Part shown: in pieces, positions 1-9,017 of the stretch
Layout: every line of letters begins with the position of its first letter
Position numbering within the stretch: position 1 is the stretch's first letter
Assembly: GCA_964356295.1 (NCBI GenBank)
Contig: CAYHHE010000004.1
Coordinates: 1-58,403, forward strand
Origin: CAVQGZ01 sp964356295
Lineage (GTDB): Bacteria > Actinomycetota > Actinomycetes > Jiangellales > Jiangellaceae
Direction of reading: 5' to 3'
Length of the DNA: 58,403 nt
Made by a program: the position numbers and the translations under genes
The notes under the pieces: model-generated
What the model saw: only the letters and a program-made list of their open reading frames with translations
Told to the model about the DNA's origin: nothing
Database searches by the model: none

Positions 1-1905
1 CCTCAGCGTCGATCCGACCTCGGCGCCCGCTGCATCGGCTGTGTCCGGGTCTAGTGCGACCGCGCCGTCGGCGAGAGCGGCGACCGACCCGGCGACCACC
101 GTCACATCGACGACGTCGCTGATCGTGTCGGTGTCGACGGCCGTCGCGGTCCCCGCCGTGGGGCCGACCTGGACAGCGCCGGGGTCCTCTGCGTCGCCGA
201 TCCGTGCGGGAGCAACGGCGATCCGGGACACCAGGGCGACGTCCTCGAGATCGGCGATCGCATCCCCGATCTCCGGGCTGAACGGCTGGAACGTCGTGCT
301 GGTGACGATGTAGTCGGCCCGGATGACATCGGCGATGGTGGCCTCGATCGACCGGCTCGCCGACGCACCGAGCACACCGATCATGGTCACCAGAGCCAGC
401 CCGATCATCAGGGCACTCGCCGTCGCCGCGGTACGCCGTCGGTCCCGCTGGGCGTTGCGCACCGCGAGTCGGCCCACGGCCGTCCCGCTGACCGGGCGGC
501 CAAGCACGCCCATCACGGCACCGCCGACGACCGCCGCGAGCAGCGCCACGGCCAGGAACACGAACAGGATGCCGGCGCCGACCAGCGCGATACCGTTCGG
601 CACCTGGCCCCAGAGCCCGATGGCGAGCAGGACGGACCCGAGCACGGCCAGTGCGATGCCGGCGATCGTGCGCATGCGCAACGACCGGGTCGGCAGCACC
701 ACGTCGTCGCGCAGCGCCGCCATCGGCGGCACCATCCCCGCCCGCCAGGCGGGGAAGCCTGCGGCGAGGATGGTGAGAACCACCCCGACGCCGATCGCGA
801 CCACCACCGTGCGGGGCGCGACCACCAAGGTCCCTGCCGGGATGTCCAACCCGATCGCCCCGAACAGCTCCCGCAGGGCGATCGCCAGTCCGATGCCGAG
901 GGCCAACCCGGCCACGCCACCCACGAGGCCGACCAGGAAGGCCTCGACCAGGACCGACCAGAACACCTGCCACCGACTCGCGCCGACGGTCCGCAGCAGC
1001 CCCAGCTCACGGGTGCGCCTGGCGATGAGCACGCTGAACGTGTTGACGATGATGAACGCCCCGACGAACAACGCGACCCCGGCGAACACGAGCAGGAACG
1101 TGGTGATGAAGCCCAGTCCCTGGGTCAACGACTCGGTCGCCTCGTCACCGGCCTCCTGCCCGGTACGGACCAGCACCTGCCCGACGTCGCCGTCGGCGAA
1201 GGACTCCCGCGTGCGCTCGGCGAGCTCGTCCTGGCCGAGCGTGCCGTCCCCGACAGCACGCACCTCGGTCCAGCGGTCCCCGCCCAGCAGCAGCTCCTGC
1301 GCGCGCCGCGGCTGGAAGGCCGTCAGCGTCGCACCGGCGAGGTTGCCGCTGGTGCCGTACCGGAACACTCCGACCAGCTCGGCGTCCAGCGTCGGCCCCG
1401 GGGTCAGCACCCGCACCGTGTCGCCGAGGGCGAACCCACCGGCGGAGAAAGCCTGGGTGTCGATGGCGATCTCGTCCTCGGCGGTAGGCCCGCGCCCATC
1501 GACCAGGCGCAGCGGGGACAGGTCCGCATCGTCACCCCAGCTGACGCCGAAGGCCGGGGCGCCGGGCGTGCCGATGATCTCCTCTTCCGCGTCGAGCAGC
1601 GTGACGCCGGTGACCTGCACGACCCCGGCCGCCTTGGTGACCCCGTCCACGTCGGAGAGCACGTCGAGCGCGGTGCCGGGCAGCGCCCCCACCGCGCCGG
1701 TGGACTGCTGGGTGTCGAACTCGGCGTCGGCGGTGACGACGACGTCGGGCTCCACCCCCTCGAAGAGGTCGGAGAAGGTGCGCTGCAGGGTGTCGGTGAA
1801 CACGTACGTGCCCGCGACGAAGGCGACGCCGAGAACAACGGCGAGCGCGGAGAGCATGAGCCGTCCCTTGTGCGCGAGGGCGGTGCGCCAGGTGGCACGC
1901 CACAC
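1..1905 (-). CDS. ABC transporter permease, FtsX/MacB type (3' end beyond window)
   Basis: Membrane subunit of a MacB/LolC-like ABC transporter, probably handling lipoproteins, peptides or envelope stress. The frame stays open from a GTG at 1905 to the window edge, giving 635 residues with no stop, so the C-terminus is missing. An N-terminal membrane helix (about residues 14-38) is followed by an extracytoplasmic domain (about 40-260). Next comes an FtsX-type bundle with helices rich in Val, Ile, Leu and Gly, then two more helices, and a further helix starting a second half that resembles the first. The start lies one base after the stop of the ATPase gene upstream, so the two are co-transcribed and probably translationally coupled. 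Two repeated halves are usual for actinobacterial permeases of about 800-850 residues. The family call is firm; the substrate is unknown. Confidence 0.85.
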   Translation of the reverse strand, partial: MWRATWRTALAHKGRLMLSALAVVLGVAFVAGTYVFTDTLQRTFSDLFEGVEPDVVVTADAEFDTQQSTGAVGALPGTALDVLSDVDGVTKAAGVVQVTGVTLLDAEEEIIGTPGAPAFGVSWGDDADLSPLRLVDGRGPTAEDEIAIDTQAFSAGGFALGDTVRVLTPGPTLDAELVGVFRYGTSGNLAGATLTAFQPRRAQELLLGGDRWTEVRAVGDGTLGQDELAERTRESFADGDVGQVLVRTGQEAGDEATESLTQGLGFITTFLLVFAGVALFVGAFIIVNTFSVLIARRTRELGLLRTVGASRWQVFWSVLVEAFLVGLVGGVAGLALGIGLAIALRELFGAIGLDIPAGTLVVAPRTVVVAIGVGVVLTILAAGFPAWRAGMVPPMAALRDDVVLPTRSLRMRTIAGIALAVLGSVLLAIGLWGQVPNGIALVGAGILFVFLAVALLAAVVGGAVMGVLGRPVSGTAVGRLAVRNAQRDRRRTAATASALMIGLALVTMIGVLGASASRSIEATIADVIRADYIVTSTTFQPFSPEIGDAIADLEDVALVSRIAVAPARIGDAEDPGAVQVGPTAGTATAVDTDTISDVVDVTVVAGSVAALADGAVALDPDTADAAGAEVGSTLR

Positions 1906-1906
1906 C

Positions 1907-2671
1907 TCAGCGGTCCTCGCCGGCGTGCACCCCGTGCGTGGGGTCCAGCTCCTTCATCCGTTCCAGGATCCCGTCCACCGTCGGGCCCTCGAGGGAGGCG
2001 ACGATCGTCCCGTCGGCCAGGAACAGCACCCGGTCGGCGTAGGACGCCGCCCCGGCGTCGTGGGTGACCATGACGACGGCCTGCCCGAACTCGTCCACGG
2101 TGCGCCGCAGGAACCCCAGGACCTCCGCCCCGGAACGAGAGTCGAGATTCCCGGTGGGCTCGTCGGCGAAGACGATGTCGGGCCGACTGACTAGCGCCCG
2201 TGCGCAGGCCACCCGCTGCTGCTGGCCCCCGGACAGCTGGCTCGGCCGGTGGTCGAGCCGGTCGCCGAGACGGACCGCCGCGACCACGGTGTCCATCCAC
2301 GCCTGGTCGACTTCTCGGCCCGCGATGTCCAGGGGCAGGGTGATGTTCTCCGCCGCGCTGAGCGTGGGGACGAGGTTGAAGGCCTGGAACACGAAGCCGA
2401 CCCGGTCACGGCGCAGTCGGGTCAGCGCGTCGTCGGCGAGCGTGGTGAGATCCGCCTGGCCGAGCAGCACCCGACCTGAGGTCACCTCGTCCAGTCCGGC
2501 CAGGCAGTGCATGAGCGTCGACTTGCCCGACCCCGACGGGCCCATGATCGCGGTGAAGTGCTGGGCGGGAAACCGCACCGACACCCCGTCCAGGGCACGC
2601 ACCGCAGTGCTGCCCGAGCCGTAGATCTTGACCAGGTCGATCGCCTCGGCGACCGGCGCGTCGCTGTTCAC
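1907..2671 (-). CDS. ABC transporter ATP-binding protein, MacB/LolD type
   Basis: Cytoplasmic ATPase (254 aa from GTG 2671) that powers the permease encoded directly downstream. Walker A GPSGSGKST is at residues 44-52, the Q-loop near 96, the signature LSGGQ at 146-150, Walker B IVFADEP at 166-172 and the H-loop in VMVTHD. The sequence resembles the LolD/MacB/YbbA group, which pairs with FtsX-type permeases. An open frame extends upstream to 2836, but that part overlaps the nuclease gene and looks non-coding, so the GTG giving VNSDAPVAEA is chosen. The gap to the nuclease gene upstream is only 10 bases, so one transcript may cover 3539 down to the left edge. Confidence 0.9.
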   Translation of the reverse strand: MNSDAPVAEAIDLVKIYGSGSTAVRALDGVSVRFPAQHFTAIMGPSGSGKSTLMHCLAGLDEVTSGRVLLGQADLTTLADDALTRLRRDRVGFVFQAFNLVPTLSAAENITLPLDIAGREVDQAWMDTVVAAVRLGDRLDHRPSQLSGGQQQRVACARALVSRPDIVFADEPTGNLDSRSGAEVLGFLRRTVDEFGQAVVMVTHDAGAASYADRVLFLADGTIVASLEGPTVDGILERMKELDPTHGVHAGEDR

Positions 2672-2681
2672 AGCGTCGACC

Positions 2682-3539
2682 CTAGAAGGCAGCCGAGGCC
2701 GGGGTCGCCTCGCTCCCCACACCCGCAGCGGCCTGCGGCATCGGGGGAGGAGTCCCTCCCCAGGCAGGGCACAGCCCGCGGTGCGGGCACCAGTCGCACA
2801 GCCGGCCCCTGCGCGGTGGGAACTCCCCGCGGACATGCGCCGCGGCGATGGCCTCGGCCAGGGCGAGGAGCGTCCGCTCGAGGGCGCGCAGGTCGTCCTC
2901 GTCCGGCTCGAGTCGCACCAGCTGCGCGTCGGCGAGATACATCAGCTGCAGCATCCGGGGAAGCCGCCCGCGCGCCCGCCAGAGCAGCAGCGCGTACACC
3001 CTGAGCTGGAACAGGGCCCGCTGCTCGAACAGCACGCTCGGGGCGCGACCGGTCTTGTAGTCGACCACCCGCAGATCGCCGGCAGCAGAGACGTCGAGCC
3101 GGTCGATGACCCCCTTGACCGCGACGTCGTCGGTGAGGCTGACCTGGAGCATCAGCTCGCGCTCGGCCGGCTCGAGGCGCCGAGGGTCCTCCAGGGAGAA
3201 GTACACCTCGACCAGGGCGCCGGCCGCGTCCAGCCAGGGCCCGTCGTCACCGTCGTCCTCCAGCAGGTCGAGCAGCGCGGGCTCCTCGGCGACCATCCGG
3301 GCCCACTGCCCGGCAACGATCTCTCGCGCCAGGGCCGGGGTGCGCTGGTCTGCCGGAGCATCGAAGATCCGCTCGAGGACGGCGTGGACCAGCGTGCCGC
3401 GGACCGCCTCCTCGCTCGGCGGCTCCGGTATCCGGTCGATCGCCCGGAACCGGTACAGCAGCGGGCAGGTCTTGAAGTCCGCGGCCCGCGACGGCGAGAG
3501 GGTGACCGTTGCGACCTGGGTCACCTGCTGTGTCGTCAT
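2682..3539 (-). CDS. RecB-like PD-(D/E)XK nuclease with Fe-S cysteines
   Basis: Predicted single-domain DNA nuclease of the RecB/Cas4 fold (285 aa). The core is visible as GTLVH (His52), GVIDRLD (Asp146) and VVDYKTGR (Asp160, Lys162). Cys25 near the N-terminus and CDWCPHRGLC at 248-257 give the one-plus-three cysteine arrangement that binds a 4Fe-4S cluster in AddB, Cas4 and related nucleases. There is no helicase domain and no cas gene nearby. The ATG at 3539 is used because the upstream extension (to 3701) runs into the divergent trmI gene. M. tuberculosis has a similar protein beside trmI (Rv2119, from memory). It most likely works in DNA repair, but this is inferred from the family only. 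Confidence 0.85.
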   Translation of the reverse strand: MTTQQVTQVATVTLSPSRAADFKTCPLLYRFRAIDRIPEPPSEEAVRGTLVHAVLERIFDAPADQRTPALAREIVAGQWARMVAEEPALLDLLEDDGDDGPWLDAAGALVEVYFSLEDPRRLEPAERELMLQVSLTDDVAVKGVIDRLDVSAAGDLRVVDYKTGRAPSVLFEQRALFQLRVYALLLWRARGRLPRMLQLMYLADAQLVRLEPDEDDLRALERTLLALAEAIAAAHVRGEFPPRRGRLCDWCPHRGLCPAWGGTPPPMPQAAAGVGSEATPASAAF

Positions 3540-3582
3540 GCTCCGCACGGTAGAGCAGACCTCCGACACGTAGCCTGCGCGG

Positions 3583-4515
3583 ATGACCGAGGCGCCACCG
3601 CCGACCCACCACCCGTTCCGGGCCGGCGACCGCGTCCAGATCACCGACCGCAAGGGGCGAGCGCACACCGTCTGGCTCGAGCCCGGCCGGGTCTTCCACA
3701 CCCACCATGGCCAGATCGCTCACGACGACCTCCTCGGCCGGCCGGAAGGCAGCGTGGTCACCTCCAGCTCCGGGATGGCGTACCTGGCCCTGCGTCCCAC
3801 CCTGGCCGACGTCACCCTGGCCATGCCCCGCGGCGCCACTGTGGTGTACCCGAAGGACGCGGTGGCCATCCTCGGGCACGCCGACATCGCGCCCGGGCAC
3901 ACCGTCGTGGAGGCCGGCGCGGGGTCGGGGGCGCTGACCATGTGGCTGCTGCGAGCGGTGGGGACCCAGGGGCGGGTGCATTCCTACGAGCGTCGGCCCG
4001 AGTTCGCGCAGGTCGCCGCTCGCAACGTGGCCGCCTTCGTCGGACACGAGCCGCCGCAGTGGACGCTGAGCGTGGGTGACCTCGCCGACCTGCTGCCCAG
4101 CCAGCACCCGCCGGGCTCGGTGGACCGCGTCGTCCTGGACATGCTGGCGCCGTGGGAGTGCCTGCCCGCCGCGTCGCAGGCCCTGGCTCCAGGCGGGGTG
4201 CTGTGCTGCTACCTGGCCACCACGACGCAGCTGTCGCGGGTCGTGGAGACCGCACGTGACATGGGCCACTTCACCGAGCCGTCCGCGTGGGAGACGCTGC
4301 AGCGTTCCTGGCACGTCCAAGGCCTGGCGGTCCGTCCGGACCACCGGATGGTGGGGCACACCGGCTTCCTGGTCACGGCGCGCCGTCTGGCTCCCGGTGT
4401 CGCCCCGCCGTCACGGCATCGGCGCCCCGCTCCGAGTGCCTACGGTGCGGACTGGGTGCCGCCCGACACAGGCTCGCAAGCGCTCCGCACTGGCCCGGCG
4501 GACTCCTCCGGGTAG
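3583..4515 (+). CDS. trmI: tRNA (adenine-58-N1)-methyltransferase
   Basis: Methylates N1 of A58 in the T-loop of tRNAs using S-adenosylmethionine (310 aa). An N-terminal beta-rich domain of about 85 residues precedes the Rossmann fold. The SAM-binding loop is VVEAGAGSGALTMWLL (about 108-123), the acidic end of strand beta2 is in YERRPEFAQ, and motif IV is DRVVLDMLAPWE, as in TrmI. The C-terminal tail of about 40 residues is Pro/Arg-rich and not conserved in the family. It is transcribed away from the RecB-like nuclease with 43 bases between the starts, and its stop is 34 bases before the proteasomal ATPase. trmI adjoins the proteasome locus in many actinobacteria. Confidence 0.95.
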   Translation: MTEAPPPTHHPFRAGDRVQITDRKGRAHTVWLEPGRVFHTHHGQIAHDDLLGRPEGSVVTSSSGMAYLALRPTLADVTLAMPRGATVVYPKDAVAILGHADIAPGHTVVEAGAGSGALTMWLLRAVGTQGRVHSYERRPEFAQVAARNVAAFVGHEPPQWTLSVGDLADLLPSQHPPGSVDRVVLDMLAPWECLPAASQALAPGGVLCCYLATTTQLSRVVETARDMGHFTEPSAWETLQRSWHVQGLAVRPDHRMVGHTGFLVTARRLAPGVAPPSRHRRPAPSAYGADWVPPDTGSQALRTGPADSSG

Positions 4516-4549
4516 GGTCATCGCAGCACGGCCTGAGGAGGTGGACCGC

Positions 4550-6316
4550 GTGAGTCAGGAATCGGTGGGACAAGGCCGCTCCGACGTGCCATCCCAGAGC
4601 ACGCAGGCCTTGCAGGCGCAGGTCGCCCACCTCGAGGAGGAGCTGCGGGCGATGCGGCACCGCATGTCCGACTCGCCTCGCAGCAGCCGCCTGCTCGAGG
4701 ACCGGGTGGTGCAGCTGCAGGGTCGGGTGGCCAGCCTGACCTCGCAGAACGAACGTCTCGCGGCGACCCTGCGGGAGGCGCGCGACCAGATCGTGTCGCT
4801 GAAGGAGGAGATCGACAGGCTCGCCCAGCCGCCCGCGGGCTTCGGCGTGTTCCTCAACCATGCCGAGGACGGCGCGGTGGACGTGTTCACCGGCGGCCGC
4901 AAGCTGCGGGTGCGGGTCAGCCCCGCGGTGGACTCCGAGAAGCTGCGCCCGGGCAACGAGGTCATGCTGAACGAGGCGCTCAACGTCGTCGACGTGCTGT
5001 CCTACGAGCAGGTCGGCGAGATCGTCATGCTCAAGGAGATCCTCGCCGACGGCGAGCGTGCGCTCGTGCTGTCCCGGGCCGACGAGGAGCGGGTCGTCCG
5101 CCTGGCCGAACCGCTGCGCGACGTGGTTGTGCGCGCCGGTGACTCGCTGCTGCTGGAGCCGCGATCCGGTTTCGTCCTGGAGCGGGTGCCCAAGTCCGAG
5201 GTCGAGGAGCTCATCCTCGAAGAGGTCCCCGACATCCGCTACGAGGACATCGGTGGTCTCTCGGCACAGATCGAGCAGATCCGCGACGCCGTGGAGCTGC
5301 CGTTCCTGTACCAGGAGCTGTTCGCCGAGCACCAGCTTCAGGCCCCCAAGGGCGTGCTGCTGTACGGCCCGCCGGGATGCGGCAAGACGCTGATCGCCAA
5401 GGCGGTCGCGGCCTCCCTGGCTCGCAAGGTGGCCGAGAAGACCGGCCAACGCGAGGCCAAGTCGTTCTTCCTCAACATCAAGGGCCCCGAGCTGCTTAAC
5501 AAGTACGTCGGGGAGACCGAGCGGCACATCCGGCTGGTCTTCCAGCGGGCGCGGGAGAAGGCCTCCGGCGGCACGCCGGTCATCGTGTTCTTCGACGAGA
5601 TGGACTCGTTGTTCCGCACCCGCGGCAGTGGGGTGTCCTCGGACGTGGAGAACACCATCGTCCCGCAGCTGCTCAGCGAGATCGACGGCGTGGAGTCCCT
5701 GGAGAACGTCATCGTCATCGGCGCGTCCAACCGCGAGGACATGATCGACCCGGCCATCCTGCGTCCGGGCCGGCTGGACGTGAAGATCAAGATCGATCGT
5801 CCGGACGCGGAGTCCGCCCGAGAGATCCTGTCGAAGTACCTGCTCCCGGGGCTGCCGCTGCACCCCGATGACCTCGCCGAGCACGGCGCGGACCGGGACG
5901 CCACGGTGGCCGCCATGATCCAGCGTGCGGTCGAGCGGCTGTACTCCGAGACCGAGGAGAACCAGTTCCTGGAGGTCACCTACGCCAACGGGGACCGGGA
6001 GGTGCTCTACTTCAAGGACTTCAACTCAGGCGCCATGCTGCAGAACGTGGTGGACCGGGCCAAGAAGTCCGCGATCAAGGAGTTCCTGGAGACCGGACAG
6101 AAGGGCCTGCGCGTCCAGCACCTGCTGGCGGCCTGCCTGGACGAGTTCAGGGAGAACGAGGACCTGCCCAACACCACCAACCCGGACGACTGGGCGCGCA
6201 TCTCCGGGAAGAAGGGTGAACGAATCGTGTTCATCCGCACCCTCGTCCAGGGCAAGCAAGGCACCGAGGCCGGTCGCTCGATCGCGAACGTGGCCAACAC
6301 CGGCCAGTACCTGTAG
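4550..6316 (+). CDS. arc: proteasomal ATPase ARC/Mpa
   Basis: Hexameric AAA+ unfoldase (588 aa) that recognises Pup on tagged proteins through its coiled coil and threads them into the PrcBA core. A coiled coil spans about residues 18-92, and OB-type inter-domains about 95-220. Walker A GPPGCGKT is at 273-280, Walker B VIVFFDEMD at 344-352, and the second region of homology contains PAILRPGRLD. The C-terminus ends GQYL, with the penultimate Tyr that docks on the 20S core. GTG 4550 is preferred: GAGGAGG at 4535-4541 sits 8 bases upstream, whereas the in-frame GTG at 4541 overlaps that ribosome site. The frame is open far upstream over trmI, but this part is non-coding. Confidence 0.97.
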   Translation: MSQESVGQGRSDVPSQSTQALQAQVAHLEEELRAMRHRMSDSPRSSRLLEDRVVQLQGRVASLTSQNERLAATLREARDQIVSLKEEIDRLAQPPAGFGVFLNHAEDGAVDVFTGGRKLRVRVSPAVDSEKLRPGNEVMLNEALNVVDVLSYEQVGEIVMLKEILADGERALVLSRADEERVVRLAEPLRDVVVRAGDSLLLEPRSGFVLERVPKSEVEELILEEVPDIRYEDIGGLSAQIEQIRDAVELPFLYQELFAEHQLQAPKGVLLYGPPGCGKTLIAKAVAASLARKVAEKTGQREAKSFFLNIKGPELLNKYVGETERHIRLVFQRAREKASGGTPVIVFFDEMDSLFRTRGSGVSSDVENTIVPQLLSEIDGVESLENVIVIGASNREDMIDPAILRPGRLDVKIKIDRPDAESAREILSKYLLPGLPLHPDDLAEHGADRDATVAAMIQRAVERLYSETEENQFLEVTYANGDREVLYFKDFNSGAMLQNVVDRAKKSAIKEFLETGQKGLRVQHLLAACLDEFRENEDLPNTTNPDDWARISGKKGERIVFIRTLVQGKQGTEAGRSIANVANTGQYL

Positions 6317-6394
6317 CGCCGTCTGGATCGCGCGACACGTGATCACTCGAGCACGAGGCACGCCGGGACGGTGGTGGGTGCGTAGGCTCATGGG

Positions 6395-7909
6395 GTGAGC
6401 GTGCGGCGCGTGGTGGGCCTGGAGACCGAGTTCGGCATCTCCGTGCTCGGCAACCCGCAGGCGAACGCGATGACATCGTCGTCACAGGTCGTCAACGCCT
6501 ACGCCGCTGCGTACTCCAGGCAGCGCCGGGCCCGCTGGGACTTCGAGGAGGAGAGCCCGCTGCGCGACGCCCGCGGGTTCGACCTCTCCCGCGAGGTGGC
6601 CGACCCGAGCCTGCTCACCGACGAGGAGGTGGGGCTGGCCAACGTCATCCTCACCAACGGTGCCCGGCTCTACGTCGACCACGCGCACCCGGAGTACTCC
6701 ACGCCGGAGGTCACCGACCCGCGGGCCGCGGTGGTGTGGGACAAGGCCGGCGAGCGGCTGATGGCCGAGGCGGGCGAGCTGGCCGGGGCCACGTACAACA
6801 CAGCGTTCGCGCTCTACAAGAACAACACCGACGGCAAGGGCGCCTCCTACGGCTGCCACGAGAACTACCTGATGAGCCGAGGCACGCCCTTCCCGCGGAT
6901 CATCACCCACCTCACACCGTTCTTCGTCTCCCGGCCGGTGGTGGCCGGTGCTGGTCGCATCGGCCTGGGCCAGGAGACCCGCGAGCACGCCTACCAGCTC
7001 AGCCAGCGCGCGGACTTCTTCGAGGTCGAGGTCGGCCTGGAGACCACACTCAAGCGACCGATCATCAACACCCGGGACGAGCCGCACGCCGACGCCGAGC
7101 GGTACCGGCGTCTGCACGTCATCGTCGGGGACGCGAACCTGTCCGAGGTCTCGACCTACCTCAAGGTCGGTACGACCGCGCTGGTGCTGGACATGATCGA
7201 GGCCGACTGGTTCGCCGAGCCGCTGACCTTGCTCGACCCGGTCGTGGCCATGCACCAGATCTCCCACGACCCGACGCTGCGGCGCACGGTGCAGCTGGCC
7301 GATGGCCGGACGATCACCGGCGTCGAGCTGCAGGAGGCGTACTACGAGCAGGCCGCGCGGTTCCTCGCACATCGGGGCGACGGCCAGCACGACCCGCTGA
7401 CCACCGATGTGATGACCCGCTGGGGTGACGTGCTGGACCGGCTCCGCCGGGACCCGATGTCACTGGCCGGTGAGCTGGACTGGGTCGCCAAGCTCGCGCT
7501 GCTCGAGGGGTACCGCGACCGGGACGGGTTGGGCTGGGAGCATCCCAAGCTGTCGCTGGTGGACCTGCAGTACCACGACCTGCGGCCACGACGCAGCCTC
7601 TACCAGCGGCTGGTCGACAGCGGCCGGATGACCCGGCTGGTCACCGACACCGAGATCGCCCGGGCCGTGACCCAGCCCCCCGAGGACACCCGCGCCTACT
7701 TCCGTGGGCGTTGCCTGGCCCAGTACGCCGAGAACGTGGCGGCCGCCTCGTGGGACTCGGTGATCTTCGACGTGCCCGGACGCGACGCGCTCCAACGGGT
7801 GCCGACGCTCGAACCGCTGCGCGGCACCCGCTCTCACGTCGGCGAGCTGCTCGACAGCTCGCCGACCGCCACCGACCTGCTCGCGCGGCTGAGCCCAGGG
7901 AGCGGCTAA
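6395..7909 (+). CDS. dop: Pup deamidase / depupylase
   Basis: Converts the C-terminal Gln of Pup to Glu and also removes Pup from substrates (504 aa). It has the glutamine-synthetase-like fold of the Dop/PafA family, with an N-terminal GLETEFG motif, the nucleophilic Asp95 in YVDHAHPEYS and the KNNTDGKGASYGCHENY segment. Compared with PafA (9772-11133) it has extra sequence before the aspartate (about residues 41-80, rich in Arg, Glu and Asp). This corresponds to the Dop-specific loop and separates deamidase from ligase. The GTG at 6395 is the start; the family conserves residues from VVGLETE onward. pup follows 44 bases downstream. Confidence 0.96.
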   Translation: MSVRRVVGLETEFGISVLGNPQANAMTSSSQVVNAYAAAYSRQRRARWDFEEESPLRDARGFDLSREVADPSLLTDEEVGLANVILTNGARLYVDHAHPEYSTPEVTDPRAAVVWDKAGERLMAEAGELAGATYNTAFALYKNNTDGKGASYGCHENYLMSRGTPFPRIITHLTPFFVSRPVVAGAGRIGLGQETREHAYQLSQRADFFEVEVGLETTLKRPIINTRDEPHADAERYRRLHVIVGDANLSEVSTYLKVGTTALVLDMIEADWFAEPLTLLDPVVAMHQISHDPTLRRTVQLADGRTITGVELQEAYYEQAARFLAHRGDGQHDPLTTDVMTRWGDVLDRLRRDPMSLAGELDWVAKLALLEGYRDRDGLGWEHPKLSLVDLQYHDLRPRRSLYQRLVDSGRMTRLVTDTEIARAVTQPPEDTRAYFRGRCLAQYAENVAAASWDSVIFDVPGRDALQRVPTLEPLRGTRSHVGELLDSSPTATDLLARLSPGSG

Positions 7910-7953
7910 CCTCACCGTCAGGTCCCGACAACGGGTCCGGCAGGGAGGTAGAG

Positions 7954-8169
7954 GTGGCGACCCGAGAGCCCGGCGGGCAGCAGCAGCGCCAACCGCAGCG
8001 CGACCGCGACGTCGAGGAGACGACGGCGCCTGAGGTCTCCGAGGACCTGAAGGAACGCCGCGACGCCCTGGCCGACGACGTGGACGCGATCCTGGAGGAC
8101 ATCGACGAGGTGCTGGAGGAGAACGCCGAGGACTTCGTGCGAGGGTTCGTCCAGAAGGGTGGCCAGTGA
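7954..8169 (+). CDS. pup: prokaryotic ubiquitin-like protein Pup
   Basis: Small, intrinsically disordered protein modifier (71 aa) attached to lysines of proteasome substrates. The N-terminal half is rich in Gln, Arg and Glu. Residues about 28-58 form the acidic helix that binds the ARC coiled coil, and the protein ends VQKGGQ. The terminal Gln means that Dop must deamidate it before PafA can ligate it. GTG 7954 is chosen because GGGAGG at 7943-7948 lies just upstream and gives the usual Pup length; a longer open frame to 7711 lies inside dop. The stop TGA at 8167-8169 overlaps the GTG start of prcB (GTGA), so the two are translationally coupled. Confidence 0.96.
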   Translation: MATREPGGQQQRQPQRDRDVEETTAPEVSEDLKERRDALADDVDAILEDIDEVLEENAEDFVRGFVQKGGQ

Positions 8170-9005
8170 GCTCTCCTCACCAGCTTCCGTCGGCCTTCTT
8201 CACCCCTGGGCTGTCCTCCTTCCTCGACTTCGCCACCACCGTCGACCCCGCCCTGGCCCAGCGAAGCCAGGGCGCGGCGCCCGACGTCGCGGTCGCATCG
8301 TCCGCCCCGCACGGGACGACGATCGTGGCGGTGACCTACCTCGACGGGGTGGTCATGGCCGGGGACCGGCGCGCCACTGTCGGCACCGTCATCGCCCAGC
8401 GCGACATCGAGAAGGTCTTCCCGGCCGACGACTTCACCTGCATCGGCATCGCCGGGTCCGCAGGCGTGGCCACCGAGCTGGTGCGGTTGCTGCAGGTCGA
8501 GCTCGAGCACTACGAGAAGATCGAGGGGACGCAGCTGTCCCTGGACGGCAAGGCCAACCGGCTGGCCACGATGATCCGCAACAACCTCCCGATGGCCTTC
8601 CAGGGTCTGGCCGCGATCCCGCTGTTCGCCGGGTTCGACCTGCACGCCCGACGCGGCCGCATCTTCTCCTACGACGTCACCGGAGGGCGCTACGAGGAGC
8701 ACGACCACTACTCGGTCGGCTCGGGGTCGCTGTTCGCCCGCGGGGCCCTGAAGAAGCTGCACAACCCGGGCATGACCGCGCAGGAGGCGGCCCGGGTGTG
8801 CGTCGAGGCACTCTGGGACGCCGCCGACGACGACTCCGCCACCGCCGGACCCGACCTGGCGCGCGGCATCTACCCAGTGGTGGCCCTGGTGGACGCCGAC
8901 GGGTACCGGCGCCTGGACGATGCAGCGACCGGCGAGGTCGTCCATGCCGTGGTGACCAGCCGCCGGCAGCGGCCGGACGGGCCGGCCGCCCCGACCACCG
9001 GCTGA
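8166..9005 (+). CDS. prcB: 20S proteasome beta subunit
   Basis: Catalytic subunit of the proteasome core (279 aa). A propeptide of 50 residues is expected to be cut between Gly50 and Thr51 (HG/TTIVAV), exposing Thr51 as the N-terminal nucleophile. Asp67 and Lys83 match Asp17 and Lys33 of the mature active site. The propeptide contains SSFLDF, similar to propeptides of other actinobacterial PrcB proteins. The GTG start overlaps the pup stop, and prcA begins 12 bases after the stop. The C-terminal tail (RRQRPDGPAAPTTG) is flexible and not part of the core fold. Confidence 0.97.
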   Translation: MSSPHQLPSAFFTPGLSSFLDFATTVDPALAQRSQGAAPDVAVASSAPHGTTIVAVTYLDGVVMAGDRRATVGTVIAQRDIEKVFPADDFTCIGIAGSAGVATELVRLLQVELEHYEKIEGTQLSLDGKANRLATMIRNNLPMAFQGLAAIPLFAGFDLHARRGRIFSYDVTGGRYEEHDHYSVGSGSLFARGALKKLHNPGMTAQEAARVCVEALWDAADDDSATAGPDLARGIYPVVALVDADGYRRLDDAATGEVVHAVVTSRRQRPDGPAAPTTG

Positions 9006-9017
9006 GGAGCGATCGCC

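Noticed and set aside
323..2194. A 623-codon open frame on the + strand opposite the permease and ATPase genes.
   Set aside because: It is a shadow of high-GC coding on the other strand; its product is low-complexity Ser/Thr/Pro/Arg and the minus-strand frames have clear domains.
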